Origin: Trichostrongylus colubriformis
Lineage: Eukaryota; Nematoda; Chromadorea; Rhabditida; Trichostrongylidae
DNA length: 64,000 nt
NCBI GenBank assembly: GCA_963978905.1
Contig: OZ022256.1
Coordinates: 16,227,863 to 16,291,862, forward strand
Reading direction: 5' to 3'
Part shown: positions 22,782 to 33,229 of the stretch, one piece after another
Position numbering within the stretch: the first letter of the stretch is position 1
Layout of the letters: each line of letters opens with the position of its first letter
The notes under the pieces: model-generated
What the model was told of the DNA's origin: nothing
The model's database searches: none
Seen by the model: only the letters and a program-made list of their open reading frames with translations
Made by a program: the position numbers and the translations under genes

Positions 22782-23482
22782 TGTGCAGAATAAATGGTCA
22801 AAACTGACCACTTTTTCAAAACGTCATAACTTCGCTCAGACACAACTTGATTGTTGAATTAAAAACCGTTCGAATTTACACAACCTTGCCAACGATCTGA
22901 TAAAGAAAATATGCCATCATGATCAGAATCTGGATTGCGAAAATTAATAAAGACAACAATGGCACTTTCAACATGCATAGTACCGGCGAATTTTTTTTTG
23001 ACGCAGGCTTGCATCGAGAACCCGGAAAAAGTGGAAATCCGTCAGGGATAGGGCTGGGGAACAAGGGGGGTGAGGAAGAGCCTTAATGCCTAACTGCATC
23101 AGTTTCTGCCGGGTGACTTGCGAAGTGTGGGGTTTTGCGTTGTTTTGTGCAGCCCGCAAAAACTGACGCAGTAAGGCATCGAGACTCTTCCTAACCCCCT
23201 CCCCCCTCCCCTTATTCCTCAGACCTATCCCCAACGGATTACCATTCTTCCGGGTTCTCGATGCAAACCTGCGTCAGAAAAAATTCGCCGATACTATGCT
23301 CAGTTAAAGTGCCATTCGTGACTTTATTAATTCTCGCGATCCAGAATTTGATCGCGATGGCATATTCTCTTTACCAGATCGTTGGCAAAATTCTGTAGAT
23401 TCGAATGTTTTTTATTTCGACAAATAAAGTTATGTCTGAGCGAAATTATAGTCAGTTATGTTTTGGCCATTTATTCTGCACA
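22782..23482. repeat. 701-bp foldback element with about 230-bp arms
   Basis: Tips TGTGCAGAATAAATGGTCAAAAC and GTTTTGGCCATTTATTCTGCACA. Pairing continues inward through AACTTCGCTCAGACA, GCCAACGATCTG, CGCGAATTTTT-type segments and CGGGTTCTCGATGC to a centre near 23130. Internal open frames are shadows of the inverted repeat. No transposase. The superfamily is not recognised. Confidence 0.7.
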
Positions 23483-25430
23483 CACCCAATAGAAGAGGGC
23501 AAGCGGATAAGAAGCATGTTTCGACTCTCTGCTTTGTTGCAAAAGCTGATTTTATGATATGTTCTGAGAAGCAAATGGCATTATTGACTACTCGAAATCG
23601 CTCCCACGATCAAATTCATGTTTTCTCGAATGCGAAGAAGTGGACCAACGCCGGACGGATGGATCTCGTCGGTCTTTTTTGGGAAGATTTCCCGAACCAC
23701 TCACGTTCTTTACCTTTGCTTTTCTTTCAGCAAAATTTTTAGCGTTCGTAATGAGATTCTCACGCTAACCTTGAGCCATTATGTATTTTTAGCTAATTCC
23801 CATGTTTTCAGGACACAATTTTTATGGGGACCATGGGAAATCTTGTGCAGATCTCATTTAGGTATGCGAACACTCGAATTGTGACCCCCTAATGCAAGAC
23901 GTTGCAGGGTCTGCGTGCAATGAGGAACTATTTCGATCGTCCAAACTGACCATAATTGACACTGGAGTTGGCCGTCAAGTAGATAGGTGTACAAAAGGAC
24001 AAGAGAAGTGACCGAAAGAATTGCGACATGCCCGTTAGAAAGTGATGATTGGCGCGCCGTCGAAGATGAACAGATGTGTTCGAACCTGAAACCTCGACTA
24101 AAGTTCAAAAGAAAGTGAAGATGGCCGATAAATCGGCATATGTAACGGACACACGAAGGAGGTACAGAAGAAGAAGAGATTCGTAGAGTGGCAAGAGATG
24201 AGGCTAAGACGTCATTACCGTCGACGGGTTGATGGCCATCGTTTATAAACCGCTGACCAGTTTCGGCTTCAACACTCAGTCTCGCAGAATTGACGGATTA
24301 GTCTAATTTGGGGGCTAAAAAAGTTCTCAAGCTTTAAACTCCCAACAGGGATCAGTACGTACTGTGACATACTATATGAGAGGAGCCCGTGTATCTTGTG
24401 GATAGCTTGGGACACAGAATCTAGCCAGTCACTATTGAGAATACCAAAAAAAACGGTTTCCGAAAACAACCATCTCAGATATTACGAAGCACTGGATTTG
24501 AAAATGTGAAGCTGTTTTCAGTGTAGGACCCGCCCTAATGATTCACAGAAGTCAAACAATATTATCGATTATACTCTCGTGAGATCTTCCTTTATTCTAG
24601 AACTCCCGAATCGAAGTTGCAAAGCGCTGAATTCATTTTGTGGATATACACAAGGTCAAGACTCTTTCGTACACGTGCTGATGTTGTGGAACGTGATCAT
24701 GACCAAACATGCTCGTGAACCGTTTCAGCTAACATTTCCACCGAGCCTCACCCTAGTGTGAAATTTGGATTGTAAAATAGGAATAAATCAGTTCGAAAGC
24801 TTCCTAAAGAGGGAATAGAGGGAATGCGGGATTGAGCACCGAAACCAAAGCTCGAGTACAATAAAGTATGCGCACAGAATAATTAGAAATCCTAAGCATC
24901 CCCAAAATACTAGAATTACCAACCTAACTTGAGAGCAAAGGTAGAAAGCTCGGAGCACTCACAATTCTCAACTATAACGCAGTTTACGACACCATAGAAT
25001 GTTCAGAAGGGCGGCGACCACTGTCTACTGGAAAGTTGTGAAAAGGCCTGATATCATTAGGAAAGATTAAATACTTTTAGTAATTGAGGACTATGCTGGA
25101 TATAGAATTTCTCGAAAGCAAAGGAGTAGAAAAGACGAATGAGTGAAAGTAGCCATGCCTTTGACTTTGATTCATAAATGTTTCTGTATTTTCCGGGCTC
25201 TAATAATAGTCGCAGATAATGGCAGAATTTTCGAATTTTACAAGTATTTTTTTTCAAACGTTTCATTATATCATTTCGTTACTCTAAAACATAGATAAGC
25301 AGCTAAGGTTTGAGAAGTTCGCTCAAAAAATAACGAATTCAGTCGAAACGTGAAAAGCGAAGAATTCCGTGCAAAAAACAAAAACAAATAAAGTTCTTCG
25401 AAGGAATCTTTAGAATATATAAAGTGGTTC
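23483..25430. other. Stretch without supported genes, left of the Penelope-like element
   Basis: Only short chance frames are present. One segment (24320-24365) repeats sequence from 21995-22040. AT content rises towards 25.2 kb. Confidence 0.35.
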
Positions 25431-25459
25431 GTTTCGCCTCCACTCAGACGAACCACCAT

Positions 25460-25508
25460 GCCTTCGTCAGCACCGGAGGCTCATCAGTGAGTGTGGTGCT
25501 GACGAGGG
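25460..25508. repeat. Hairpin at the 3' side of the Penelope-like element
   Basis: CGTCAGCACC and GGTGCTGACG form a perfect 10-bp stem, extended by CCTT/AGGG-type pairs. On the minus strand its loop contains CTGATGAG, a box also found in hammerhead ribozymes, but the remaining hammerhead core is not present. Confidence 0.6.
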
Positions 25509-26013
25509 CAAAGGAATGGTCAGAATGTGGTGACGCAACAGAAAAAGAAAGAAATTAATACAAGACTATAATAAAGGTTAACCTATAGGATGCACATAAG
25601 GAAGTATAAAGAGCCATCGAAAAAACCAAAAAGATAAGATAGATAAAACCAAACGAAGGAAATAAAATTGAAAGATATGAGCGCTACTACGTGTGGGAAT
25701 TCAAAAATTCTTACGTGTGATACTCAGCCTAATAATTATGTGCCTGTGGATTAGAGCGCGCTTGATCCTGTATAGAGAATGAGACAGGTAATGATGTTTA
25801 TATGAGGTCATATAACCCTAGCAATCATTAAACAATCATTAAACAAGGAAAATTGGAATGTATTGCAATATATGTGATATTACTGTTATTCGTAGTTATC
25901 GCAAATATCTCTGTAAGCGGAAACGGATAATTCACCGAGTAGAAGGTATAATAGAGCAAGCATGGAGGAGAGGAATAGAGTAACCCAATAGGAAGAAAAC
26001 GGGAGAAATGTAG

Positions 26014-28902
26014 TTAGAAAGACGTATCTAATAGTCCTTTAACAAGCTCTTTGACAGTTTTTGGATTGTGAATCAAACCATACTTGTACGCGATGAATTT
26101 GTTGTTATAAACACATTTAACAATATTTGCAATTATTATATCCTCTGGGTAGTTATTGTGAAGAAGTGTAGCTTTCATTTCTTTTGTCTTTTGTACAAAG
26201 GTATTAAATTCGCTACATGTATTAGAAATTCTAAGGGTTTCCGTGAATATTACTGCGGCTTTAGTGTTAGCCGATATGTTTGTCTCATAGTGTGGAAATC
26301 TCATAACCCTGAAGCTAAAGTCATCGGTTTTATTGTAAAGCGTAGTAGTTAACTTGTTATTATGTACCGCGATAGTCATGTCCAAGTAATTGCTTTTTGT
26401 TTCTGTCATGTGTGTTTTTTTGATTTCTAATGTATTATTGTAGGTACTTTCAAGATATCTATCTATGTCTGTCTCTTTTTGATTGTGTATAACCAACAGA
26501 TCATCCATGTACCTAAACGGAATAAATAATTTATTACTGTTGTATTTTGTAGCCTTAGCGAAATTAAATTCCATAACAGACAAGGTAAGATCAGCTAGAA
26601 GAGGGCTGAAATTACCACCTTGTGGAACACCTATATTTTGTTTGAAAACTGAATCTCCAAATATGCAAAAACTATTACGTAACAAATATTCTATAAAGTA
26701 GAGGAGGTCGTAGACATTGTAGTATCTATAGCTATTTTTTATTTCCTTTCCGTCAGTATAAATTACATTGTATCCATTGGAGGCTATCATGGATTTGTTA
26801 GCATTGCTGAAGCATATTTTCAACAATTCGCTCATATTTTTGATGATTACATGGTGTTTAAGATTAGTAAACATATCGGTGAAGTCTGCAGTGTAAATCT
26901 TAAGGGCATCATGTCTAATGTTACTGAGCTCTTTACTAATGTTTATATCATTAATTGCCCAGTAGGTTTTAACAGTTCTGTTTCTTTCTTGCGTTACCCT
27001 AACATAATTAATGAAATGTCGTTTGATATAAGAAAAAATTGTATGTAGTTCCTTAGCTAGAGGCTTTATACTGCTGTTATAAGCTCCTGTAATGAACCTA
27101 AACTTAACTGGGTTCTTGTGTAGTTTAGGAAGGGCATAAATTACTGGTAATTCACATGCTGTATCAATTTGTAGTCCATTACGAATACAGAAAAATTTGT
27201 GGTTCAGTATTAATGCATATTTATTGCTGTTTGGTACATGGGAATATGTATTTGTAGTTAGTTGGTGAATGAAAGAATTAATTGTTGCGTTATAATCAAT
27301 GCCCATCTCTTTCATCAATACTGCCACATACAGCTTTTTACAAATAATACCATAATTATTTGCGGCTTTATCTAAAGGGCAAAAAACCAGCTTGTTTTGA
27401 TAATATCTGACAGTCTTGTGAGGAAATTCGATTCCCTTGCCTTTAATATTGTTAGCTGTCAAAAGTGGTTTGACTTTTTTGTGGTAGGAAGTGTGTAAGT
27501 ATTTGGTAATCATTTCTAACTTACTACTGGGAATCTTGTATTTATTCTTGAAAAATGTAATAATTTTCTTAATTAGATCAAAGTAGCTGATTTTAACTTC
27601 TAATCTGGTGACCCCTGTGTCAGGTCTATACTTTGTGCCTTTATGTAGAATACTATTAAAATTTTCTTCTTGTATTAAACTGAGATCTCCTGTAACTATG
27701 TGTCCATAGGTAGTGTTAACATACTTATTTGCATTATTGTTACTACATATGCAATCTTCTTCAAGTATTTTCTCCAATTCGTGTTTTGTTAAACTTTTAA
27801 GTACTTTATTGTAATTGAAAATTTTACTAGATAGTGGTTTGTTGTACTTGAAGATGATTCTAACTGGGATGAACACATTAGATTGTTTATTGTTAGTAGT
27901 TAGAATACGTTTGATGAATCCAGAATTGAAAATTCTGGAAAAAGGAATGTCATTAAAAATTCGACTAGTATAATTGACAACTACATTATGGAAAGCCTGC
28001 TTTGGTTTACTCGCTTCTCTGGTATGTTGATAATATAAGTGGGCTAGAAGACAGAACACAAGAAATTTATTTTTGTTGTTAATCGTACTGAGAAATTCTG
28101 CATTACAGGAACTATGTATTAACTTATTAGCTTCTTCTCTTTTCAAAGACTTGATAAGCCTATAGTACTCGATTGATTTTAAACTACCATCCTTACTGGT
28201 TATTTCTTCTATCACTTCATTGAAAGTATGTCTACCTTTTTTCTTTCTACGTGTTTTACCTCTATTAGCTCTATCTTTTGTTATTTTCAATGCAAAGAAT
28301 GGATGGTTGCTTTTATACATCAAGGGATTGTTTACATTAGTGATATTGCCATATCCTTTGATGTTATCATTTAGTCCAAAAGGATAAGCAGTCATCAAGA
28401 GTTTGATCCAGAAAAGCTCCTTATCCAATAATGTGGTTTTATCATTATTTTTAAGTGAGTCCAACACACTGACAGTGATGCCATTTTTACATTTGAAGAA
28501 ATGATTGTATAAAGGTGATGTAACTTTGTGATTATTAATATTAACCAGATGTTCCCCAATTCTATCTTTAAGCTTTCTAGTAGTAACACCTACATATTGA
28601 AGTCCACATCCATTACAACTAATGCAATACACTAGATTTTTTGTGCAACAGTTAGTATCGATATCTTTGTATGTATTGATTTGCAGTCCAGTAACATGCG
28701 AAACTATATAGCAGTCCTTGTTAGTTATTTTGCAGATTCTGCATTGTTTGTTACAGTCACAGCCTTTTTTGTTATTACCGAAGTCTTTGATGTAATAATA
28801 ATTGGTCCCACCCCTTACCTTTTGAAATTGAGTGAAGGTGTGATAATTTGAAGGATTAATTTTGACTTTGTTTTTTGACCAGCCTTGTGTGGGTGAATCC
28901 TT
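26014..28902 (-). CDS. Penelope-like polyprotein: Cys-rich finger, GIY-YIG nuclease, reverse transcriptase
   Basis: The frame is open from 28902 to a stop at 26014-26016, about 962 codons. No ATG occurs in the first 90 codons; the first start-like codon is GTG at 28632, so the real start or an upstream exon is uncertain. Residue numbers below count from that GTG. Before it lies a Cys-rich segment (CDCNKQCRIC, then a CC pair, then CISCNGC) that could bind zinc. The GIY-YIG nuclease follows at residues 1-95: GLQYVG, then the arginine of RIGEHL, the glutamate of KELFWIKLL and PFGLN, all family landmarks. The RT then shows ALPKLHKNP (about 498), TADFTDMFTNL (about 578), PQGGNFSPLLADL (about 670) and the catalytic YMDD (about 707), with a thumb region to the C-terminus at 872. 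In classical Penelope elements GIY-YIG is C-terminal; here it is N-terminal, as described for the Naiad/Chlamys group. No frameshift or internal stop is seen. Function: target-primed reverse transcription with nuclease cutting. Confidence 0.9.
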   Translation of the reverse strand, partial: KDSPTQGWSKNKVKINPSNYHTFTQFQKVRGGTNYYYIKDFGNNKKGCDCNKQCRICKITNKDCYIVSHVTGLQINTYKDIDTNCCTKNLVYCISCNGCGLQYVGVTTRKLKDRIGEHLVNINNHKVTSPLYNHFFKCKNGITVSVLDSLKNNDKTTLLDKELFWIKLLMTAYPFGLNDNIKGYGNITNVNNPLMYKSNHPFFALKITKDRANRGKTRRKKKGRHTFNEVIEEITSKDGSLKSIEYYRLIKSLKREEANKLIHSSCNAEFLSTINNKNKFLVFCLLAHLYYQHTREASKPKQAFHNVVVNYTSRIFNDIPFSRIFNSGFIKRILTTNNKQSNVFIPVRIIFKYNKPLSSKIFNYNKVLKSLTKHELEKILEEDCICSNNNANKYVNTTYGHIVTGDLSLIQEENFNSILHKGTKYRPDTGVTRLEVKISYFDLIKKIITFFKNKYKIPSSKLEMITKYLHTSYHKKVKPLLTANNIKGKGIEFPHKTVRYYQNKLVFCPLDKAANNYGIICKKLYVAVLMKEMGIDYNATINSFIHQLTTNTYSHVPNSNKYALILNHKFFCIRNGLQIDTACELPVIYALPKLHKNPVKFRFITGAYNSSIKPLAKELHTIFSYIKRHFINYVRVTQERNRTVKTYWAINDINISKELSNIRHDALKIYTADFTDMFTNLKHHVIIKNMSELLKICFSNANKSMIASNGYNVIYTDGKEIKNSYRYYNVYDLLYFIEYLLRNSFCIFGDSVFKQNIGVPQGGNFSPLLADLTLSVMEFNFAKATKYNSNKLFIPFRYMDDLLVIHNQKETDIDRYLESTYNNTLEIKKTHMTETKSNYLDMTIAVHNNKLTTTLYNKTDDFSFRVMRFPHYETNISANTKAAVIFTETLRISNTCSEFNTFVQKTKEMKATLLHNNYPEDIIIANIVKCVYNNKFIAYKYGLIHNPKTVKELVKGLLDTSF

Positions 28903-29187
28903 TCAGAGTACAAAATTTGATACAAAATGAACTATTTTTTGTCTCGAAAAAGTGAGTTCAAAACATAGAATACCTCAGAAGTTTCTGAAGCCTTCGGTCC
29001 ACTTTCGGATGAAAAAAGTGAGATGTCGGAATAAAATTGAAAAGTTGGAAGTAAAATATTGAAATTGAGTTAGGTAATGAAATCTGGGGGTCCGGTGAAG
29101 ACAACTTGCTGTCATCCACCTTTGGTGTATGAATCACCTACATGATACGGTCTCCCGATATACGAGCTACTTCAAAGCGGTTTCTAA

Positions 29188-29627
29188 CAAGGGAAGGTAT
29201 TTTACTTCCCATGGAACTTTGAAATGAGACCCGGGGGTATCGATAGAGCTTTGAACGCTGATTGTAAGTGTGAAGACCAAAATTGTCAAATGGCATCCTG
29301 AAGCGAGTTACGAGGGGTCAAAGTTTGCCTGTGACACCTCATTGGCGAGGCACTTTGCCATCAGCAAGGCCGTTGCTAAGCCCAATCACCCACAAACCCA
29401 ATGCAGATCTGGAACACTACCAGTAAGCCACTGTGGTCAATTCCGGCTATCCAACGGCCTTGCTGATGGCAAAGTGCCTCGTCACAGCAAACTTTGACCC
29501 ATCGTAACTCGCTTCGGAATGCCAGGTAGCAATTTTGGTTTTCACAGTTGTAATCAGCGTTCGAAGCTCTATCGATATCCCTGGGTCTCATGTCAAAGTT
29601 CCATGGGAAGTAAAATACCTTCCCCTG
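29188..29627. repeat. TAA-flanked long-TIR MITE, family C (best copy)
   Basis: Arms of about 190 bp start CAAGGGAAGGTATTTTACTT and end with the reverse complement, flanked by TAA on both sides (29185-29187 and 29628-29630). The arms run in to GCGAGGCACTTTGCCATCAGC / GCTGATGGCAAAGTGCCTCG, leaving a loop of roughly 70 bp. The open frames on both strands here are mirror shadows. Confidence 0.75.
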
Positions 29628-29630
29628 TAA

Positions 29631-30464
29631 GTGGATGAACTCCCGAATAATCGAAACTATAGCAAAGATCAGGAACATCTCTTTTCATGGGGGGAGAGGA
29701 CACTTGCAGGGTTCCTAAGCCATTTCATGCGGGCTTTTTTCACTGGTCCTGTTCTGTGACGCGAGAGCGAGTTGAATGAAATTGTCTTGGCAGGTTTGTT
29801 GCATATTCACTCTGGGATTATCCATCTCAAGTGCTGGTAGCGATCCTTATTCGGTGGCAACGCTATGCTTAATTGGTTAGCGAAAAGCCGGTCTCTTGCT
29901 GAGAGCCCTCCGTGAAAAAAATGACTGACCACATTATGATTCGTGAATGCGAATCCCTTGACGCAATCGTCCACGGAAATTCCATGATTCTATTTCCTCT
30001 TGCACTCACCCTACACTCACTCTACTAAAAATTTCCTTCGTTCCAAAGCAGAAATCGGAAAATCGGGGAAGAGTAACCCCTCTGAATTCCCACTAAGCAA
30101 CATCTGTACAGTCGTCGGTGCGTAGAGCGCAGTTCAAAGTTTCGCTCCAAACGTTGGATTGCCTCCCACTCTACGTCCCTGATCACGTGGACATTGCCTT
30201 TTTACTTAATGAGCTGTCGTAAACACTCCCTAACGGATGCCCAACCCCGTCGGATGCCACTGGGGAAATGTGGCTGAGGCGGATTCTTGGTTTTTCGCGT
30301 GAAACTTCGCATGCAGCCCTTAATAATCAACCACAACATAGCTATGTTTTTGAGCTACACAAGAATTCAAAATTTGATGGACGGTTCCTCTGACCACGTG
30401 TTTGCTCAGGGGCTCATCAAATGCTTACAAGTTCAACACGTTCATTGAAATTCAACGACACCGG
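29631..30464. other. Stretch without a gene; relics of family B
   Basis: CAATCGTCCACGGAAATTCCATGATTC near 29965 and TTTTTCGCGTGAAACTTCGCATGCAGCCC near 30290 resemble parts of family B elements. A tRNA-like fragment (ATGCTTAATTGGTTAGCGAAAAGCCGG) lies near 29870. Confidence 0.4.
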
Positions 30465-30880
30465 AAGGGGTAATTTTGCAGAATGTGGTATATGAAAGTA
30501 GGGGTGCTCAGCAATGTAGCAGTAGGGAATCAATAAGGCAAAACGGCGAAAAGCCGGGAAATAAGAACCCGGAAACCCTATTCTCCTTGGCACATTGCGT
30601 CACTAGCCGGGGTAGCCCACAAACGGGCGGAGAGGCTAATTCAGCCGGCCACGATCTTTGTCCCGCCTTCCCCGGCAACTCGTCCAGCTGCAGGACTGCA
30701 GGACAACAAGCTGTGCTACGGGGTCGTAATAAGACCCCAAGCCGCACTTCTTCAATGCGACTTTCGCCACACATCACCTCTTCTAAAGGAGAACGTTTGT
30801 TTTCAGAGAACATGTATTCACAGTTCTCAGTTTTTCTTTACCCCTCCCGGTGCCTTTATGGTTTTTTGTGTGGTGTATCA
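30465..30880 (-). repeat. Dispersed repeat family F, copy in reverse orientation
   Basis: GGGGTGCTCAGCAATGTAGCAGTAG, CTAGCCGGGGTAG and CGGGCGGAGAGGCTAA are the reverse complement of landmarks in copies 12690-12905 and 17380-17790. It continues to AGAACGTTTGTTTTCAGAGAACATG. Confidence 0.6.
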
Positions 30881-31164
30881 AAGGCAATAGGTGTTTAGGG
30901 CTACTCTCGTCAAGAAATGTCATTTTCGATGCTTGTTTAATGTTTCATCTCCTGATAAGTTCGAGCTTGACGTCCTAAAATGCTTGGGTAGAAAAGTAAA
31001 ATGGGCGGAGCGTTCACTGTGGAGCAAAAATGAAGTAGTATGGCAAAGAGCGGCGTTGAAATTCTTTGTAGATGCCTATCATTTGGGAAGTTGGTCAGGA
31101 GCCGAATCAAGGAAACGATTGCAAAAGCTTGCGAAGTTAAGCTTTAGCAAGATCAATTTTTACA

Positions 31165-31189
31165 AAGACTTGAAAGTTGATAGTAACCA
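31165..31189 (+). repeat. 25-bp target-site duplication, left copy
   Basis: Perfect match over 25 bp to 33230-33254; it begins AAGACTTGAAAG and ends AGTAACCA. It marks the 5' junction of the RTE insertion. Confidence 0.9.
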
Positions 31190-33229
31190 TCCCTCTTAAG
31201 TCATCCCTCTTATCCACCTCCCACCAGTCACAAACGATATCGACGAGACGTGGAAGCTGGCCACCGCGGCAATCAGCAACGTTATATGTGGTGAACTTGG
31301 GACAACAAAGCCGGGTAGACGCTTCATAGACAAGAAAACGTGGATATGGACCGACGACGTGAAGAAGGCGGTACGAGAGAAGAAGAGACTGTACCATGCT
31401 TACCTTGTCACACGAAATCCGGCTGATCTCGCAAAGTACCACGAGGCAAGGAGAGTCGCGAAGAAAACAGTGGCAGCAGCGAAGGCCGACAAGGAGAAAG
31501 AGCTTTACGACAAACTGAACACATGGCAGGGCGAGAGAGACGTCTACCGTCTCATCCGCGCAAGACACCAGAAAACGGAGGACATTGAAAAGTTTTTCGG
31601 TATCAATGATACGAACGGCACTCTGCTCACGGACAAAAGAAGTGTCCTGGAGAGATGGCGAGCATATTTCGAGGGCATCTCAACGCAAGAGTTCCCGCAT
31701 CCACCGCTTCCGACCATTGAACCTACCCACGGGCCTTTGCAGAGGATCACATCATCAGAGGTGGCGACAGCACTGAAGGCTATGAAAGCTGGGAAGGCGA
31801 GCGGCCCCGACGACATTGCCGCGGAACTGTGGAAGGAGAGCAGCTGGAACCCTGCTCCGTGGCTCGCGGACTTCTTCAACAAAATCGTGGAGCAGAACCG
31901 TGCGCCGGCCGAGTGGAGCAACAGCGTCACGATACCGATATGGAAAAAGAAAGGAGATCCGGCCGACTGCAGTAACTACCGCCCAATCCGACTACTCGCC
32001 CACACGATGAAAATTTTCGAGCGAATTGTAGACGCACGGATTCGAGGTATAATCAACATCAGCATCAACCAGTGCGGTTTCGTCAAGAACTGCGGCACAG
32101 TTGATGCCATCCATGCAGTGCGGCTCCTCATGGAAAAGCATCGTGAGAAAGGGAAACCTCTTCACTTGGCTTTCCTCGATCTCGAGAAAGCGTTCGATCG
32201 AGTCCCCCACGAACTCATCTGGTTTTCACTGAGAATACATGGAGTTCCAGAGCATATCGTCCGATGGGTTCAGCTCCTCTACGTCAACACGAAAAGTAGA
32301 GTTCGTACAGCTGCCGGGACATCGAAAGATTTCTGCATCAGCGTTGGTGTTCACCAAGGCTCCGCCCTGTCCCCTCTTCTCTTCATAATCGTGATGGACG
32401 CGATCACCCGTGACCTGCAGCAACCCATCCCGTGGACGCTGCTTTACGCAGACGATGTGGTGCTGGCAGCAGAGACGAAGATGGAGCTGCAGCGGCAAGT
32501 TCAGAGATGGAAAGACCGCTTGGCACGATACGGTCTCCGACTTAACATCAAGAAGACGGAGTACCTGACGACGGATACTGCAGAAGCTGGCTCCATCCAA
32601 ATCAGTGGCGAGACGATGCCTCGCGCCAGCCACTTCAAATACCTGGGCTCAACAGTGAGCGAAGACGGAAACCTTCGGCACGAGGCCACTTCACGCATCA
32701 GCGCCGCTTGGAAAAAGTGGAAAGCGACAACGGGAGTCCTATGCGACCGTAAGATCGGCGACAGGCTTAAGTCAAAAGTGTATCGCACAATCGTAAGACC
32801 TGTCGCCCTCTACGCCTCGGAAACCTGGCCGGCAACGAAAGAGACGGAGCGAAAGCTCGGAACTATGGAAACGAAAATGCTGCGCTGGATCTCCGGTCTC
32901 ACGAGACTTGACAAAGTGACCAACGTGGACATCCGAAGGCGATATGGCATCGCTCCCATCGACGAGAAGATGCGAGAGAGAAGACTTCGATGGTTCGGCC
33001 ACGTACTTAGAGCTAATGTTGAGAGCGTCGCCCGTATTGGATACGAAACGGAGGTGATAGGCAAGAGGCCGAGAGGAAGACCGAGACAGCGATGGGCCGA
33101 TACCCTTCATCAAGACATGAAGAAACGCGGCCTTCATCCAGGTGACGCAACAAATCGAGAGGAATGGAGACGGAAGTCCAGATATGCGGACCCTGCAACA
33201 GAGCGGGATCGACGCTGAAGAAGAAGAAG
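31190..33229 (+). mobile_element. 5'-truncated RTE-clade non-LTR retrotransposon
   Basis: The 2,040-bp insertion lies between two perfect 25-bp duplications. Its 3' end is a short GAA repeat directly after the stop codon, without a long poly(A), as in RTE elements. The apurinic-type endonuclease domain that normally precedes RT is absent, so the copy is truncated at its 5' end, the usual outcome of incomplete target-primed reverse transcription. Left of the coding region, ATCCCTCTTA is repeated (31189-31198 and 31203-31212). Confidence 0.9.
31200..33218 (+). CDS. RTE reverse transcriptase, 5'-truncated but frame intact
   Basis: Open from 31200, just after an in-frame TAA at 31197-31199, to TGA at 33216-33218. 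The first ATG is 31359, giving 619 aa, but homologous-looking sequence starts upstream (TNDIDETWKLA), so the ATG is not the native start. RT landmarks, numbered from that ATG: SGPDDIAAELWK (about 149), NYRPIRLL, LDLEKAFDRVP (about 273), GVHQGSALSPLLF (about 329) and the catalytic YADD (363-366), followed by KYLGSTVSEDG and the RTE-typical C-terminus with MLRWISGLTRLD, RLRWFGHVLR and RPRGRPRQRWADTL. No stop or frameshift interrupts the RT, suggesting a recent insertion. Without the endonuclease domain it should not be autonomous. Codon use is more GC-rich than the surrounding DNA. Confidence 0.92.
   Translation, partial: VIPLIHLPPVTNDIDETWKLATAAISNVICGELGTTKPGRRFIDKKTWIWTDDVKKAVREKKRLYHAYLVTRNPADLAKYHEARRVAKKTVAAAKADKEKELYDKLNTWQGERDVYRLIRARHQKTEDIEKFFGINDTNGTLLTDKRSVLERWRAYFEGISTQEFPHPPLPTIEPTHGPLQRITSSEVATALKAMKAGKASGPDDIAAELWKESSWNPAPWLADFFNKIVEQNRAPAEWSNSVTIPIWKKKGDPADCSNYRPIRLLAHTMKIFERIVDARIRGIINISINQCGFVKNCGTVDAIHAVRLLMEKHREKGKPLHLAFLDLEKAFDRVPHELIWFSLRIHGVPEHIVRWVQLLYVNTKSRVRTAAGTSKDFCISVGVHQGSALSPLLFIIVMDAITRDLQQPIPWTLLYADDVVLAAETKMELQRQVQRWKDRLARYGLRLNIKKTEYLTTDTAEAGSIQISGETMPRASHFKYLGSTVSEDGNLRHEATSRISAAWKKWKATTGVLCDRKIGDRLKSKVYRTIVRPVALYASETWPATKETERKLGTMETKMLRWISGLTRLDKVTNVDIRRRYGIAPIDEKMRERRLRWFGHVLRANVESVARIGYETEVIGKRPRGRPRQRWADTLHQDMKKRGLHPGDATNREEWRRKSRYADPATERDRR

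Larger units (their letters stand above)
25430..28905 (-). mobile_element. Penelope-like retroelement, N-terminal GIY-YIG (Naiad/Chlamys-type order)
   Basis: The element is defined by its long minus-strand reading frame (26014-28902). About 0.55 kb of AT-rich sequence downstream, ending near a 10-bp-stem hairpin at 25460-25508, is probably its 3' region. Exact ends are not established, because I could not find terminal pLTR copies or a target duplication by eye. AT-rich coding composition contrasts with the surrounding MITEs. The long intact frame suggests a young insertion. Confidence 0.75.

Noticed and set aside
25455..25515. Hammerhead ribozyme
   Set aside because: CTGATGAG is present, but a stem II followed by GAAA and a short stem III cannot be drawn, so I report only a hairpin.
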